Assembly: GCF_007830235.1 (NCBI RefSeq)
Contig: NZ_VLKI01000007.1
Location: forward strand, 23,195-87,194
Direction: 5' to 3'
DNA: 64,000 bases
DNA from: Cytobacillus oceanisediminis
GTDB lineage: Bacteria > Bacillota > Bacilli > Bacillales > Cytobacillaceae
In this document: positions 38,585 through 47,606 of the stretch, piece by piece
Layout of the letters: every line of letters begins with the position of its first letter
Position numbering within the stretch: the first letter of the stretch is position 1
Translations under genes and position numbers: made by a program
Notes under the pieces: model-generated
The model's input: only the letters and a program-made list of their open reading frames with translations
Databases searched by the model: none
What the model was told of the DNA's origin: nothing

Positions 38585-39519
38585 TGGCAGTGGTTTTGTT
38601 TTTGTGTCTTTCTACGACTTTTTTCCTTTTTCTTTGTTTTTTAAGTTCCATTAGATCTTATAAAAAAAATATGGCTGAAAACTCTGAGAGGGAGCCTATA
38701 ACCATTAAGCGATTGCTGAAAAGAGGAAACATCACATTAAAAGCGCTGCTTCTTAAAAAGAAAAAGAACAGCAGACAGGCAGTCAAACTGGAAGCGCAGC
38801 TCAGCCTGGCCGGTGTCCCGATGAAAGCGGAAGAGTTCAAAGTATTTCAATGGTTTTCTGTTATCATCAGCGGAGGAATCCTCTATATTTTAGCCAATGA
38901 ATTTTTCTTATTGGCCGCAGGCGCAGTAATTGGATTCTTCCTTCCCAGGCTATGGCTTAAGCAAAAGCAAAGAAAGCGCATCAAACAGTTTAACGCCCTC
39001 TTGCCGGGAATGCTTAATTCCATCATAGGTTCTCTCAAGGCAGGCTTTAGCTTTCTTCAATCTCTGCAAATGGTGGCAGAGGAATCCGGCTCGCCAATCA
39101 AAGAAGAAGTTCAGTATGTGCTTAAATCCCTTCAATATGGAACGTCAATGGAGGATAGTTTAATACAATGGAAAGAACGAATGCCAAGTGAAGATCTAAG
39201 CTTGCTGGTGGAAGCCATCTTAATTCAAAGGCAGGTTGGCGGCAATCTTGCCTATCTGCTTGAAAAGATCGTAGACACAAACAGGGAACGAAACAAACTG
39301 GAAAACCAGATCAAGACACTAACAGCACAGGGAAGGCTTTCGGGCTTAATTATTAGTTTTCTGCCGATCGGTTTGGGGGCAGTTATTTACGTAATGAATC
39401 CTGACTATATAGGCACTCTTTTCAGCCATCCGATTGGACAGGCCATGCTGATTGCAGGTGCAGCCGGCCAGGTTATCGGGTTTCTCTTTATAAGGAAAAT
39501 TACCACAATTGAGGTGTGA
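38581..39519 (+). CDS. tadB: TadB inner-membrane platform protein
   Basis: This 312-residue GspF-like protein has an N-terminal helix, paired helices around residues 90-120, the conserved cytoplasmic domain (FNALLPGMLNSIIGSLKAGF, EVQYVLKSLQYGTSMEDSL, QRQVGGNLAYLLEKI) and two C-terminal helices. TadB and TadC form the platform on which the pilus grows. Its ATG overlaps the tadA stop. Confidence 0.92.
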   Translation: MMAVVLFLCLSTTFFLFLCFLSSIRSYKKNMAENSEREPITIKRLLKRGNITLKALLLKKKKNSRQAVKLEAQLSLAGVPMKAEEFKVFQWFSVIISGGILYILANEFFLLAAGAVIGFFLPRLWLKQKQRKRIKQFNALLPGMLNSIIGSLKAGFSFLQSLQMVAEESGSPIKEEVQYVLKSLQYGTSMEDSLIQWKERMPSEDLSLLVEAILIQRQVGGNLAYLLEKIVDTNRERNKLENQIKTLTAQGRLSGLIISFLPIGLGAVIYVMNPDYIGTLFSHPIGQAMLIAGAAGQVIGFLFIRKITTIEV

Positions 39520-39522
39520 AGA

Positions 39523-40443
39523 ATGCTTATAATGTATATAAGCCTTTTTATCTGTTTGAGCCTATTTTTTTATGCCATCCTGGCGATTCAAACATCGAAG
39601 AAGATTCATATGGAGAAACGGATCAAATTCTTCTTTGAAAAAACGGCTCATGTACCTTTGGGAGAGAATGAAGCGGAAATTCAGGAGTCATTTTCAGAAC
39701 GGGTTTTAATGCCACTATGGAAAAACCTCAAGATAAAATTTCAAAAAAGCCTGGACAAAGAAAAAGCAAACCAGCTTGAGCTTAGTCTGGCCCAGGCGGG
39801 ATATCCTTTTGGATGGAGTGCGATTGAATTTAAGATTATTCAGACCTTTATTCTAGTGTTTATGCCGATCATAGGATTTGGCTTCACCTATATGCTGAAC
39901 CTTGAAAATCATCTTAAGCTCCTTTTTTCCATGCTGTCTTTCATTGTGGGATTCATAGGTCCGTCCATGTATCTAAAATCAAAAATGCAAAAAAGAAATA
40001 AGGAGGCGTTAAAGGAGCTTCCGGATACACTTGACTTACTGACGATCAGTCTTGAAGCAGGGCTTGGGTTCGATGCCGCCCTGAGCAAGGTTGTTTCCAA
40101 GAAAAGTGGCGTCCTATCTGATGAGTTTACTTTCGCACTGGAAGAAATCAGAATTGGCAAAACCAGAAAAGAAGCGCTCGGTGGAATACAGGAACGCCTG
40201 CAGATAGATGAATTGAAAAACTTAATCTATAGTATTATACAAGCAGAAAAGCTGGGGATTGGGATGGTTTCAGTTCTTCGGGTGCAGACTGAGGAAATAA
40301 GGGGAAAAAGAAAGAACAGGGCAGAGGAAGCCGCCATGAAGGCACCGATTAAAATGCTGTTTCCTCTCGTTCTATTTATCTTCCCGACCTTGTTCATCAT
40401 CCTATTGGGACCTGCCATTCTGCAGTTTATGGAGTCTTTTTAA
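39523..40443 (+). CDS. tadC: TadC inner-membrane platform protein
   Basis: This 306-residue protein is a second GspF-like platform subunit, with KELPDTLDLLTISLEAGLGF, FTFALEEIRIGKTRKEALG and AEKLGIGMVSVLRVQTEEIR, and four or so transmembrane helices, the last at PLVLFIFPTLFIILLGPAIL. GAGGTG lies inside the tadB end, so the two are coupled. It is the last gene of the Tad operon; a terminator follows. Confidence 0.92.
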   Translation: MLIMYISLFICLSLFFYAILAIQTSKKIHMEKRIKFFFEKTAHVPLGENEAEIQESFSERVLMPLWKNLKIKFQKSLDKEKANQLELSLAQAGYPFGWSAIEFKIIQTFILVFMPIIGFGFTYMLNLENHLKLLFSMLSFIVGFIGPSMYLKSKMQKRNKEALKELPDTLDLLTISLEAGLGFDAALSKVVSKKSGVLSDEFTFALEEIRIGKTRKEALGGIQERLQIDELKNLIYSIIQAEKLGIGMVSVLRVQTEEIRGKRKNRAEEAAMKAPIKMLFPLVLFIFPTLFIILLGPAILQFMESF

Positions 40444-40482
40444 ATTCAAGAAACAGATAAATCAGCCAGAAGAAATCTAAAA

Positions 40483-40503
40483 AACGCCTGAATTGGCGTT
40501 TTC
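40483..40503 (+). terminator. Terminator of the Tad operon
   Basis: AACGCC (40483-40488) pairs with GGCGTT (40495-40500), followed by TTTC. Confidence 0.7.
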
Positions 40504-40510
40504 TCATTAT

Positions 40511-40900
40511 TTAGAGCTTTTTGAAAAGGTGCTTCTGTTTGTATGCATCCATAAAGAGCAATGTATGGCTAGTTAAATCAAAAGTAAAATCCTCATTTAC
40601 AAAATCTGCTTTAAAATACGCTTTCTCCAGTGCAATTTGAACGGGCTTAAGCTCATATTTATATAACGCTCCATATATCTTAGGTGTTTTACCCCCGTTC
40701 GGTAGTTATCTGCCCCGTATTTTTTAACTGAAGAGGTTTAAGAATACGCTCCTGGAGGAATTGTTCATAGGACATGCCTGAGAACTGTACCGTTAAATGA
40801 TTATTGGAGCCAGGCTCTCCATGTAGTGATGTAAATTCTGTTTTACCGCCATGTTAGGTTCCGCTTCTAGGTATATTTTTTTATTGTCTATCATATAAAT
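40511..40900 (-). pseudogene. Decayed beta-lactamase-superfamily serine hydrolase
   Basis: On the minus strand several frames together recall a class C beta-lactamase/PBP-like hydrolase: one reads HGGKTEFTSLHGEPGSNNHL and SYEQFLQERILKPLQLKNTG, the family's box before PLGMKDT-type residues, and then stops; a second fragment in another frame (GALYKYELKPVQIALEKAYF) runs to a stop at 40511. The N-terminal catalytic SxxK part is missing. Frameshifts, internal stops and the short length show that it is non-functional. Assignment rests on short motifs. Confidence 0.5.
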
Positions 40901-41310
40901 TGGCTGTTGTCTGTTTTTTCTCCTTTCTTCAAAAATTATATTTTAATAAGTTTTTACATAAAAAGTGAAACCAAATAGCTTTTTAATCGTCTATATATAC
41001 ATGAGTTTATTTTCTAATAAGTAATTAGAAGTTTCTATTGTTTGATAGCAAGATCAGTTAAACAGCACTGCGGATTCAGAGCCTAAAGTACTGTTCTTAT
41101 AGGCGGGAATAGCTGTTTTATCCGGACATGCTTGACTTTTTGCGAAAACGGAGTATAGTTATATTCTTGCGCAGCAAATTTATTTAATTTCTCGTTTGTT
41201 CATAGTTTATTAATATTTAACAGTTATGATAAATACTAGATTGATTGCCAACTTATGATTTTAAAATTGATCGTGAATTATGTTAGAATAATGTGCTAGA
41301 AGGTAGGTGT
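40901..41310. other. Intergenic region before ltaS
   Basis: About 410 bp, AT-rich, with no open frame or repeat. The only element I can support is the promoter at 41132-41159. The predicted leader of ltaS is about 145 bases. Confidence 0.45.
41132..41159 (+). promoter_or_regulatory. Predicted promoter of ltaS
   Basis: TTGACT (41132-41137), a 16-base spacer and TATAGT (41154-41159), a near-consensus sigma-A promoter in the gap before ltaS. Confidence 0.6.
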
Positions 41311-43311
41311 ATGATTTTGAATACTTTACTTCAAAAGAGTCATGGTATTTTTAATAAATATATTGGCTTTTTCTTTTTGGCAGTATTTCTGCTTTGGATG
41401 AAAACGTATATAACTCAAATGACACAATTTAATTTAGGTATTGAAAGTACTTTGCAGCAGATCCTCTTATTTATTAATCCGCTTGGGTCTTCACTGCTAT
41501 TTTTAGGACTTGCATTTTTCTTTAAGGGAAGGAAAAAATACATTGCCTTAATGGCTATTTATTTCCTTTTATCCTTCCTGTTATTTGCGAATGTGGTGTA
41601 CTACCGTTTCTTTAATGACTTTATAACGTTGCCGACTTTGACTCAGACACAAAACTTTGGCGATGTAAGCAGCAGTATAAGTTCTTTGTTAAAGCCTTAT
41701 GACATCCTTTTCTTTGTTGATGTTCTTGTTCTTATCGGCTTGCTTGTTTTTAAAGCCGTGAAAGTCGAGAAAAAAGATATGTCCCGCCGCAAAGCAGCTG
41801 CTTTAATTTATGTTTCATTAGCTGTTTCCTTTGCAAACCTTGGATTGGCAGAAACGGACCGCCCGGAGCTGTTAACAAGGGGATTTGACCGAAACTATAT
41901 CGTAAAATATTTAGGGATGTACAATTATACAATTTATGATGCTGTACAAAGTACGAAAGCATCCGCTCAAAGGGTTATGGCGGATAGCAGTGATACAACA
42001 GAAGTGATTAACTTTACAAAGTCTAATTATGCAGAACCCAATCCGAAGTATTTCGGCAAAGCAGAGGGCATGAATGTGATTTATCTGCATCTTGAATCCA
42101 TTCAGACTTTCCTAATGAATTACGAGTTGCATGGAGAAGAAGTAACTCCATTCTTAAATTCATTAACACGAGAAGAAAATACCATGTATTTTGATAATTT
42201 CTTCCATCAGACTGCGCAAGGTAAAACAGCAGATGCAGAGTTTATTCTGGAAAATTCCCTATACGGATTGCCGCAGGGTTCAGCTTTTACTACAAAAGGC
42301 ATGAACACTTATCATGCTGCTCCAGCTATCTTGAAGGATAAAGGCTATACGTCTGCAGTATTCCATGGCAACTCGGGAAGCTTCTGGAATCGTAATGAGA
42401 TCTATAAATCATTTGGTTATGACAAGTTTTATGATGCCAACTTCTATGATCTTAAGCCTGAAGACATGGCTGACTATGGATTAATGGATAAACCATTCTT
42501 TGAACAATCCATGCCATATTTGGAATCACTTCCACAGCCATTTTACTCAAAATTTATTACTGTATCGAATCACTATCCGTTCCATATGGATCAGGAGAAG
42601 GCGACGATTGAGCCGCATACAACTGGCGATAAATCGGTGGATAACTACTTCCAGACAGCCCGTTATGCTGACGAAGCACTTAAAGAGTTCTTTGAGCAGC
42701 TTAAAGCATCCGGCCTGTACGACAACTCCATTATCGTAATGTACGGTGACCATTATGGCATTTCCAAAAACCATAACAAAGCAATGGAAGAAGTGCTCGG
42801 CAAAGAGATTACGCCGTTTGATGGTGCTGGACTTCAGCGTGTTCCATTATTTATTCGTGTACCTGGCATGGAAGGCGGAGTAAACCATGAATTTGGCGGA
42901 CAGATTGATTTAATGCCAACCCTAATGCACTTGCTGGGTATCGATACTAAAGATTATCTGCAGTTTGGAACAGATTTATTATCAGAACAGCACGATGATC
43001 TTGTACCATTCAGAAACGGAGACTTTATGAGCCCGACGATTTCTTCTGTTGACGGCAAGTTCTATGATTCAACAACTGGTGAACTGCTTGAAGAAGAACG
43101 TTTTGAAGAGGCGGAAAAGCTTCAGGAAAGTGCGGAACAAAAACTGGCGCTTTCCGATAAAGTAGTAAATGGCGACCTTCTGCGTTTCTACACACCTGAG
43201 AATTTTGAACCCGTTGACCGTTCGGAATATGACTATAAACCGGAAGATTCTGAAGGTGCAAATTCTGAAGTGGAAAGTGAAAAAACAGTAGAAGAACCAT
43301 CTAATGAATAA
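41311..43311 (+). CDS. ltaS: Lipoteichoic acid synthase (LtaS family)
   Basis: This 666-residue protein has five N-terminal transmembrane helices (residues ~10-185) and an extracellular sulfatase-fold domain. Active-site motifs are YLHLESIQTFLMN (metal-binding Glu), QTAQGKTADAEF (catalytic Thr), SVDNYFQTARYADEALKEFF and YGDHYGISKNH (Asp/His metal ligands). It polymerises glycerol phosphate from phosphatidylglycerol into lipoteichoic acid. ATG 41311 follows AAGGTAGG; an in-frame GTG at 41293 is less likely. The C-terminal ~80 residues are acidic and low-complexity. Bacilli have several paralogues (LtaS, YfnI, YqgS, YvgJ), so the exact paralogue is uncertain. Confidence 0.9.
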   Translation: MILNTLLQKSHGIFNKYIGFFFLAVFLLWMKTYITQMTQFNLGIESTLQQILLFINPLGSSLLFLGLAFFFKGRKKYIALMAIYFLLSFLLFANVVYYRFFNDFITLPTLTQTQNFGDVSSSISSLLKPYDILFFVDVLVLIGLLVFKAVKVEKKDMSRRKAAALIYVSLAVSFANLGLAETDRPELLTRGFDRNYIVKYLGMYNYTIYDAVQSTKASAQRVMADSSDTTEVINFTKSNYAEPNPKYFGKAEGMNVIYLHLESIQTFLMNYELHGEEVTPFLNSLTREENTMYFDNFFHQTAQGKTADAEFILENSLYGLPQGSAFTTKGMNTYHAAPAILKDKGYTSAVFHGNSGSFWNRNEIYKSFGYDKFYDANFYDLKPEDMADYGLMDKPFFEQSMPYLESLPQPFYSKFITVSNHYPFHMDQEKATIEPHTTGDKSVDNYFQTARYADEALKEFFEQLKASGLYDNSIIVMYGDHYGISKNHNKAMEEVLGKEITPFDGAGLQRVPLFIRVPGMEGGVNHEFGGQIDLMPTLMHLLGIDTKDYLQFGTDLLSEQHDDLVPFRNGDFMSPTISSVDGKFYDSTTGELLEEERFEEAEKLQESAEQKLALSDKVVNGDLLRFYTPENFEPVDRSEYDYKPEDSEGANSEVESEKTVEEPSNE

Positions 43312-43318
43312 ATAAAGA

Positions 43319-43350
43319 AGGCTGCCTGGGGAAATCCGGGCAGCCTTTTT
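43319..43350. terminator. Terminator between convergent ltaS and narK
   Basis: AGGCTGCC (43319-43326) pairs with GGCAGCCT (43339-43346), with T residues on the ltaS side and an A-rich stretch on the other, so it can act in both directions. Confidence 0.88.
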
Positions 43351-43377
43351 GCTGTTTTGGGATTAGGGATGTTGGTC

Positions 43378-44889
43378 TTATAGTGCCTTGCGTTCCCTTA
43401 TGCTTTCTTTAACTTGTGGAGCCACGTTAGTTTGACGATCCTGTTCAGATAAATAATATTCCGAGCTGAAGGAGTTTTTTGGTTCTTCCAGCCAGAAAAA
43501 GCAAATGGCAAAGCTGATCAGCGCCCCGGCTGCCAGGATAAAAAAGAAAGTCTGTGGTGAAACGAAAGTATACAGGGTTAAATAGATCGTTGCGCCGACA
43601 TTTCCATAAGCTCCTGCCATTCCGGCTATTTGCCCTGTTATCCGTTTTTTTATCATGGGAATGACGGCGAAGGTTGCCCCTTCAGCTCCTTGTATGAACA
43701 TGGAAGTCAGGATAGTCATCATAACAGCAGCGAATAATGGCCAATTGGAATCGATAAACCCCATACCCAAGAGGCCGGCCGATATACCAAGCATATAAAC
43801 GAGCATGACTCTTTTTCTGTTTCCCATCCGATCCGAGAGCATCCCGCCAAGCGGACGGGCAATAAGGTTAATAAAAGCAAAAGAAGCTGCAATCAATCCG
43901 GCTGTCGAGGGTGTCAGGGAGAATGTCAGCTGAAAGAACATGGGCAGCATTGATACAATCGCAAGCTCTGCACCGAAGTTCGCAAAGTATGTACTGTTCA
44001 ACGCAGCCACGTTTTTAAACTTATATTGATCTTCCTTTGGAACTCCCGCTTTTAATATAGGAATATTCACTTCCAATATCTTATAAACCTGTATAATAAA
44101 AGCCAGTCCAATCAGGCTCCAGACAATATATAAAGCAGTCTCCGAAATAAAGCCCAGATTTTCAATTCTCCAGGAACTGACGGCTAGAGCACCTCCAAGC
44201 GGAATGGACCATACGATTAGCCGAAACATATCTCCCCATGTGCTAACCTCCATTGCCCCTGATCTTTTCGGTTTAACGAGGGCTTTTCCTTCAGGGGTAT
44301 CCTTAACAGCCCAATAATAGAAAACCCCATAAACAAAACAAATGAGTCCTGTTAAGGCTAAAGCATATCTCCATCCATCATCGCCTCCGAAAAGGTTTAG
44401 GCCGATAACCGGCAGGATCATGGCTGCGGCTGCAGATCCGAAGTTCCCCCATCCCCCATAAATTCCTTCTGCAAAGCCGACATCTTTTGGGGGAAACCAC
44501 TCAGAAACCATTCGGATGCCAATGACAAAGCTTGCACCTATACTGCCGAGGACTAAGCGCGATAACATCAGCTGGAGCCAATTATCTGCAAATGCGAAGA
44601 TTAATGCCGGAATGGACATGACAATTAAAAGGGAAGAATAAACCAGTCGGGGGCCAAGCCGATCCAGCAGGTTCCCAATTATGATTCTGGCTGGAATCGT
44701 TAAGGCAACATTCAAAATACCTAGTGCAGCAATATGTTGTGCAGTAAGCCAATTCATTTCCTCCAGCATGGTGGTAGCTAAAGGAGCCATGTTGTACCAC
44801 GTGAAAAATGAAATGAAAAACGCGAGCCATGTATAGTGCAATACCTTCATTCGCTCATCTTTAAATTTGAATACATCTGCAACCTTCAT
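43378..44889 (-). CDS. narK: NarK-family nitrate/nitrite transporter
   Basis: This 503-residue MFS protein has 12 helices. NarK signatures are FTWYNMAPLATTM with the substrate Arg region ILGNLLDRLGPRL-like (IIIGNLLDRLGPRL), SEWFPPKDVGFAEGIYGGWG, NFGSAAAAMILP and the second nitrate signature GAYGNVGATIYL. ATG 44889 is preceded by GGGAGGA; an upstream ATG at 44928 has none. It is divergent from the nas operon, the position of nasA in B. subtilis, so its job is nitrate uptake for assimilation, possibly also nitrite export. It shares the TnrA box at 44959. Confidence 0.93.
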   Translation of the reverse strand: MKVADVFKFKDERMKVLHYTWLAFFISFFTWYNMAPLATTMLEEMNWLTAQHIAALGILNVALTIPARIIIGNLLDRLGPRLVYSSLLIVMSIPALIFAFADNWLQLMLSRLVLGSIGASFVIGIRMVSEWFPPKDVGFAEGIYGGWGNFGSAAAAMILPVIGLNLFGGDDGWRYALALTGLICFVYGVFYYWAVKDTPEGKALVKPKRSGAMEVSTWGDMFRLIVWSIPLGGALAVSSWRIENLGFISETALYIVWSLIGLAFIIQVYKILEVNIPILKAGVPKEDQYKFKNVAALNSTYFANFGAELAIVSMLPMFFQLTFSLTPSTAGLIAASFAFINLIARPLGGMLSDRMGNRKRVMLVYMLGISAGLLGMGFIDSNWPLFAAVMMTILTSMFIQGAEGATFAVIPMIKKRITGQIAGMAGAYGNVGATIYLTLYTFVSPQTFFFILAAGALISFAICFFWLEEPKNSFSSEYYLSEQDRQTNVAPQVKESIRERKAL

Positions 44890-44958
44890 AAAAAATCCTC
44901 CCTCAATATCTGAATATTTTAACATCATCGCATAATTTAAATTTTTATGTAATGATTA

Positions 44959-44975
44959 TGTAAGGTTTTCTTACA
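44959..44975. promoter_or_regulatory. TnrA/GlnR box
   Basis: TGTAAGGTTTTCTTACA is a perfect match to the TnrA consensus TGTNA-N7-TNACA. It lies 70 bp upstream of narK and about 240 bp upstream of nasB, so nitrogen-limitation control by TnrA is expected. Confidence 0.82.
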
Positions 44976-45144
44976 TGATTCAAAATTCCTGTTTCCATCT
45001 ACACCCATTGATGTCAGCTGGATTAAACGCTTACATATCAATAAAAATAAGTAAAAACGTAGCATAAAAAGTATATCTGCAAGATGGGGCAAAAGTTTTG
45101 TAATGATAAAAATAATCAAAAAGTTATGTTAATTATAAAACCCA

Positions 45145-45161
45145 TGTGATATTATCTAACG
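45145..45161. promoter_or_regulatory. Second TnrA-like box
   Basis: TGTGATATTATCTAACG matches the TnrA consensus at all but the last base. Its centre is about 60 bp before nasB, closer than a typical activating position, so its role is less certain. Confidence 0.45.
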
Positions 45162-45213
45162 TAACAAAAATAAAAATATAGAAAGGTGGGAATCAAGTTG
45201 CTGGAGGGTTACG

Positions 45214-47574
45214 ATGGCTAAAGAAAAACTAGTTCTTATTGGAAATGGAATGGCAGGAATTCGCTGTGTAGAGGAAATCCTCCATCATGATCCCGGCAGG
45301 TTTTCCATTTCGGTTTTCGGAAGTGAAAAGCATCTAAATTACAATCGCATCTTATTGTCTTCTATCCTGCAAGGGAAGTCTTCCATTGAAAATCTGACAA
45401 TCCATAAATCTGATTGGTATGTGAAAAATCAAATCGAATTATTCAAAAATGAAACAGTTATGAAGTTGAACACTGCGAAAAAGAAAATTACCACAAATAA
45501 AAATCGGAAAGTCTCCTATGACAGGCTTATATTGGCTACCGGCTCTACTCCTTATGTCCCGCCGCTTCCTGGCTGCAGCAAAGAAGGAGTAATGACATTC
45601 CGTACAATAGAAGATTGCAGGCAAATCATTCATTTATCAAAAAAAGGTGAAAATGCCGTAGTACTTGGGGGAGGCTTGCTGGGATTGGAGGCTGCCCAAG
45701 GCCTTATCCATTTAGGAATGGATGTCCATGTTGTCCATAATGAAGCAAGAATCATGAATAAACAGCTGGACTCTAAAGCAGCAAATCTTTTGCAAAGATC
45801 GCTTGAGGAACAGGGCATAAATTTCTTATTGGAGAAGGAAACATTGTCCTTTGAAGGAAGCAGCCGTGTCGAAAGAGTTATTTTTAAAGATAGAACAGAA
45901 CTTCCGGCTGATCTGGTGATTATAGCAGCCGGTGTCAGGCCTAATATTAAGCTTGCGCATGATTGTGGAATAAAAACGAATCGGGGAATAATGGTTAATG
46001 ATTTTATGCAAACGAGTATCCCTGATATTTATGCTGTCGGTGAATGTGCTGAACATAGAGGGATGGTTTACGGACTTGTAAAGCCGCTGTATGAGCAGGG
46101 AAAGGTACTGGCGAAACATATCTGCGGAAAGTTTACTGAGGAATATAAAGGTTCCATTTTATCTTCGAAGCTGAAGATATCCGGAACGGATGTATTTTCT
46201 GCAGGAGAGCTTTTTGAAAAAGGCTATAAAAAAGCTTTGACTTTATATGACGAAGATGAACAAACGTATAAAAAAATTGTTTTTAAGCATAACAAAATGG
46301 CTGGATTTTTATTAATGGGTGACATAAAAGACCATGTAAGGTTATTGGACATGATGGAGAAGAAGAAAGACTTTTCCGATGAAGAAAAGCTGCTTCTTTT
46401 GAATTCTTCTAAAAAGGAATACAGCATAAGTTCAATGGCTCAAACCAGTATCGTTTGCAACTGTAATGGTGTCACAAAAAAGGCAATTGCAGAAGCTGTT
46501 TTAACAAAAGGGCTGAAGACAGCAGAAGAAGTGAAAGAATGTACAAAGGCTTCTGGCACATGCGGAGGATGCAAGCCGCTGGTCGAAGAGCTTCTGCACT
46601 ATATAAAAAGCGATGACTTCCATGAAGATATCGAACCTGACACATTATGCACGTGTACAGATCTATCAGAAGAAGAGGTTGTAGAGAAGATACAGCTTCG
46701 CGGATTGCGAAGTGTAGAAGGGATATTTACAGATCTTGGTTGGCGCAAAGAAAATGGCTGCCCCATCTGTGTGCCTGCTTTGCATTATATCCTGCGAATG
46801 ACAGTTCCCGATTATGAGGGAGATGGCCAATCTGTCTTTGCTGGTGAAACACACAACGCAGTTAGGGAGGCAAACGGCACCTATACAATTAAACCGCAAA
46901 TATATTTGGGAGAAACGAATAGCAGTCAATTGCAAAAAATAGCAGCCGTGGCTGAACAATACAGTATACCGGAAATAGTCCTCAGCAATGACGGACGGAT
47001 CATGCTAAAAGGAATCCAAGAGGAAGATTTGCAGAGAATATGGCAGTCCTTAGACATGAAATTAATCCCTATACATGAGCATAATTCTGTCAGCATCACC
47101 TTGCTTACCGGTTTCAAAGGCTGTGGCTGTGAAAATGGTACTTCAAAGAAACTGGCTGTCCAGCTTCAGAAAAAAACGGAATACCTAGTATCTCCGAACC
47201 GGCTGGAAATTGGAATCGCTTCTTGCATCCATGGCAGCGCAGGCTTTGGTGTTAAGGATATTGGGGTCATCAAACTTAGACATTGCTGGGAAATCTATAT
47301 CGGCGGAAATGCAGGAATCCAATTAAAAGCTGGAGAGCTTCTGGCTATTGCTTCAACGGAGAAGGAAGCGGAAGAGGTGATTTGCACATTGGTTCAATAT
47401 TTCAGGGAATCCGCCAAATATTTGGAGAGCGTTTCGGAATGGACAGAAAGGATTGGGCTTATACACCTGCGGGAAGTGGTGTTTGATTTGGAACTAAGAA
47501 AACTCTTAATCCAGCGCCTTGTAGAAGATTCATATAATTGCCGCCATAAGTTACCCGTTTTTGTAAAACAATAA
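45214..47574 (+). CDS. nasB: Assimilatory nitrate reductase electron-transfer subunit NasB
   Basis: This 786-residue FAD protein passes electrons from NADH to NasC. It has the NirB layout: FAD/NAD domain (VLIGNGMAGIRCVEEIL, AVVLGGGLLGLEAAQGL, IYAVGECAEH), two BFD-like [2Fe-2S] domains (IVCNCNGVTKKA...CGGCKP at ~415-465; LCTCTDLSEEE...CPICVP at ~485-530), then a nitrite/sulfite reductase-like C-terminus. In that C-terminus the cluster cysteines are lost (FKGCGCENG, ASCIHGSAGFG), so it cannot bind siroheme-[4Fe-4S]. GGAGGG lies five bases before the ATG. It heads the nas operon and is paralogous to nasD. Confidence 0.9.
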   Translation: MAKEKLVLIGNGMAGIRCVEEILHHDPGRFSISVFGSEKHLNYNRILLSSILQGKSSIENLTIHKSDWYVKNQIELFKNETVMKLNTAKKKITTNKNRKVSYDRLILATGSTPYVPPLPGCSKEGVMTFRTIEDCRQIIHLSKKGENAVVLGGGLLGLEAAQGLIHLGMDVHVVHNEARIMNKQLDSKAANLLQRSLEEQGINFLLEKETLSFEGSSRVERVIFKDRTELPADLVIIAAGVRPNIKLAHDCGIKTNRGIMVNDFMQTSIPDIYAVGECAEHRGMVYGLVKPLYEQGKVLAKHICGKFTEEYKGSILSSKLKISGTDVFSAGELFEKGYKKALTLYDEDEQTYKKIVFKHNKMAGFLLMGDIKDHVRLLDMMEKKKDFSDEEKLLLLNSSKKEYSISSMAQTSIVCNCNGVTKKAIAEAVLTKGLKTAEEVKECTKASGTCGGCKPLVEELLHYIKSDDFHEDIEPDTLCTCTDLSEEEVVEKIQLRGLRSVEGIFTDLGWRKENGCPICVPALHYILRMTVPDYEGDGQSVFAGETHNAVREANGTYTIKPQIYLGETNSSQLQKIAAVAEQYSIPEIVLSNDGRIMLKGIQEEDLQRIWQSLDMKLIPIHEHNSVSITLLTGFKGCGCENGTSKKLAVQLQKKTEYLVSPNRLEIGIASCIHGSAGFGVKDIGVIKLRHCWEIYIGGNAGIQLKAGELLAIASTEKEAEEVICTLVQYFRESAKYLESVSEWTERIGLIHLREVVFDLELRKLLIQRLVEDSYNCRHKLPVFVKQ

Positions 47575-47606
47575 ATGAACATATGAAAGGCGGAAAGGAA
47601 TGAGCT

